Positions 63,401 through 64,000 of a stretch of 64,000 bases of DNA are shown here, in pieces. The stretch covers positions 1 to 64,000 of the forward strand of contig CALUPG010000012.1 of NCBI GenBank assembly GCA_944322565.1. Reading direction: 5' to 3'. This DNA comes from an uncultured Bacteroidales bacterium. GTDB lineage: Bacteria > Bacteroidota > Bacteroidia > Bacteroidales > UBA932. How positions within the stretch are numbered: the stretch's first letter is position 1; each line of letters opens with the position of its first letter. A program made the position numbers and the translations under genes. Below the pieces are notes generated by a model. The model did not search any database. It was not told where the DNA came from and was given only the letters and a program-made list of their open reading frames with translations.

Positions 63401-64000
63401 TCAATTGTCAGACTTTGCCGCATTGTCAGGATAAGTGAATGGCAGGAATTTCGTCATGATGAATACCGGAATCACGGCAATCATTATTACTGTAAAGAAC
63501 ATTTTGTATCCGAGAGCATCGCTCAGGAAGCCGGAAGGCATTCCTGTTATCATTACCGAAAGGTTCATTATGCCGGATGCAAATGCGTAATGCGCCATCT
63601 GATGTTTTCCCGGGGCAACCTGCTGCATCATGAAGAGTGTGAGTCCGACAAAACCAAAACCATATCCGAAATACTCAAGCGCGAGTCCTGTTCCGATAAG
63701 AAGAATGGATTCCGGCTGTACCCATGCAAAATATGTATATATGAGAAATGGAATGTTAAAAATGCAGACAAGTGAAAACAAAGATTTTTTCAGGCCGCGG
63801 TGAGCGATGTAATATCCGGCAAGGAGGGAGCCGAGTACAAAAGCTGCAGCACCGAATGACCCGTAGTAGAGTCCTATCTGCTGTTCGCTTAGCCCCAGGC
63901 CGCCAGCCGCTCTGTCTGCCTTGAGGAACAGAGGTACGATTTTCATGACGAAACCTTCTCCCAGCCTGTAGAGGATGATGAATGATATGTAAAGCCAGAT
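63401..64000 (-). CDS. MFS transporter, C-terminal part (cut by window end)
   Basis: The frame stays open to position 64000, so the gene starts beyond the window; the last 199 residues are visible. Hydrophobic segments typical of the second half of an AmpG/SLC33-like MFS protein: WLYISFIILYRLGEGFVMKIVPLFL, GSFGAAAFVLGSLLAGYYIAHRGLKKSL, ASGIMNLSVMITGMPSGFLSDALGYKMFF. The internal ATG at 63946 is not the true start. 41 nt before GH130; likely imports the disaccharide that GH130 cleaves. Confidence 0.85.
   Translation of the reverse strand: MWLYISFIILYRLGEGFVMKIVPLFLKADRAAGGLGLSEQQIGLYYGSFGAAAFVLGSLLAGYYIAHRGLKKSLFSLVCIFNIPFLIYTYFAWVQPESILLIGTGLALEYFGYGFGFVGLTLFMMQQVAPGKHQMAHYAFASGIMNLSVMITGMPSGFLSDALGYKMFFTVIMIAVIPVFIMTKFLPFTYPDNAAKSDN

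Noticed and set aside
8309..64000. tRNA genes, integrases or phage genes as signs of an island
   Set aside because: None found in any intergenic stretch; the window is a normal chromosomal backbone with a few accessory loci.

Overview
The window is a chromosomal stretch of a member of the Bacteroidota, most likely a gut Bacteroidales. Three things point there. (1) Promoters carry the Bacteroidota -7 box TAnnTTTG and starts lack clear Shine-Dalgarno sequences. (2) Bacteroidota-restricted families are present: DUF3276, DUF4252, DUF5606, DUF6340, long NusB, and SecA with a SEC-C tail. (3) Gene orders such as nusB-yajC-ybbR-coaE and DPM synthase-pyrC are typical of the phylum. Base composition is near 50% GC. 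I cannot name a genus. I see no phage, plasmid, IS transposase, tRNA, 5S/16S/23S rRNA or CRISPR array.

Layout. 1-576 holds no gene, only palindromic repeats. 577-10.9 kb has the UPF0210/ACT pair, a split lysine exporter (LysO), tag, a purine salvage pair (MTA/SAH-type deaminase and PNP), nadE, and a four-gene operon of DUF4252, ECF sigma factor, small membrane protein and DUF4252. 10.9-17 kb is a housekeeping block: DUF3276 divergent from nusB-yajC-ybbR-coaE-DUF5606-rimO-DUF6340. RNase P RNA lies at 17.04-17.37 kb on the minus strand. Just upstream of it on that strand is a two-gene unit of a steroid 5-alpha-reductase homologue and an Old-Yellow-Enzyme reductase. pyrG, a glutaminyl cyclase and an unknown membrane protein follow, then a 680-nt gene-free stretch with another repeat copy, then bioB-bioA-bioD.

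26.4-39.9 kb: a candidate small RNA, trmD, DUF349-yidC-yggS, the complete phosphate system pstS-pstC-pstA-pstB-phoU, an opposing Bcr/CflA-type MFS pump, trpS and an AraC regulator. 40-50.6 kb: a secreted C10 cysteine protease, a small PKD-like lipoprotein, menA and a CPBP protease; then recF-DUF721, pdxB, secA and bactofilin. 50.6-64 kb is all minus strand: tricorn-like protease, DPM synthase, pyrC and a DMT transporter; and a glycan unit of MFS transporter (cut by the window end), GH130, GH92, GH92 and ECF sigma factor. That unit fits removal of alpha-mannose from N-glycan or mannan fragments outside the cytoplasm, import of the beta-mannoside core, and cytoplasmic phosphorolysis.

Most worth a second look: the 5-alpha-reductase/OYE pair (a possible bile-acid or steroid A-ring reduction unit), a dispersed family of palindrome clusters, an orphan consensus promoter driving a structured intergenic RNA, PstC with a PstS-like domain inserted in its first periplasmic loop, and the C10 protease/lipoprotein pair. 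No single element is clearly a new defence or mobile system.
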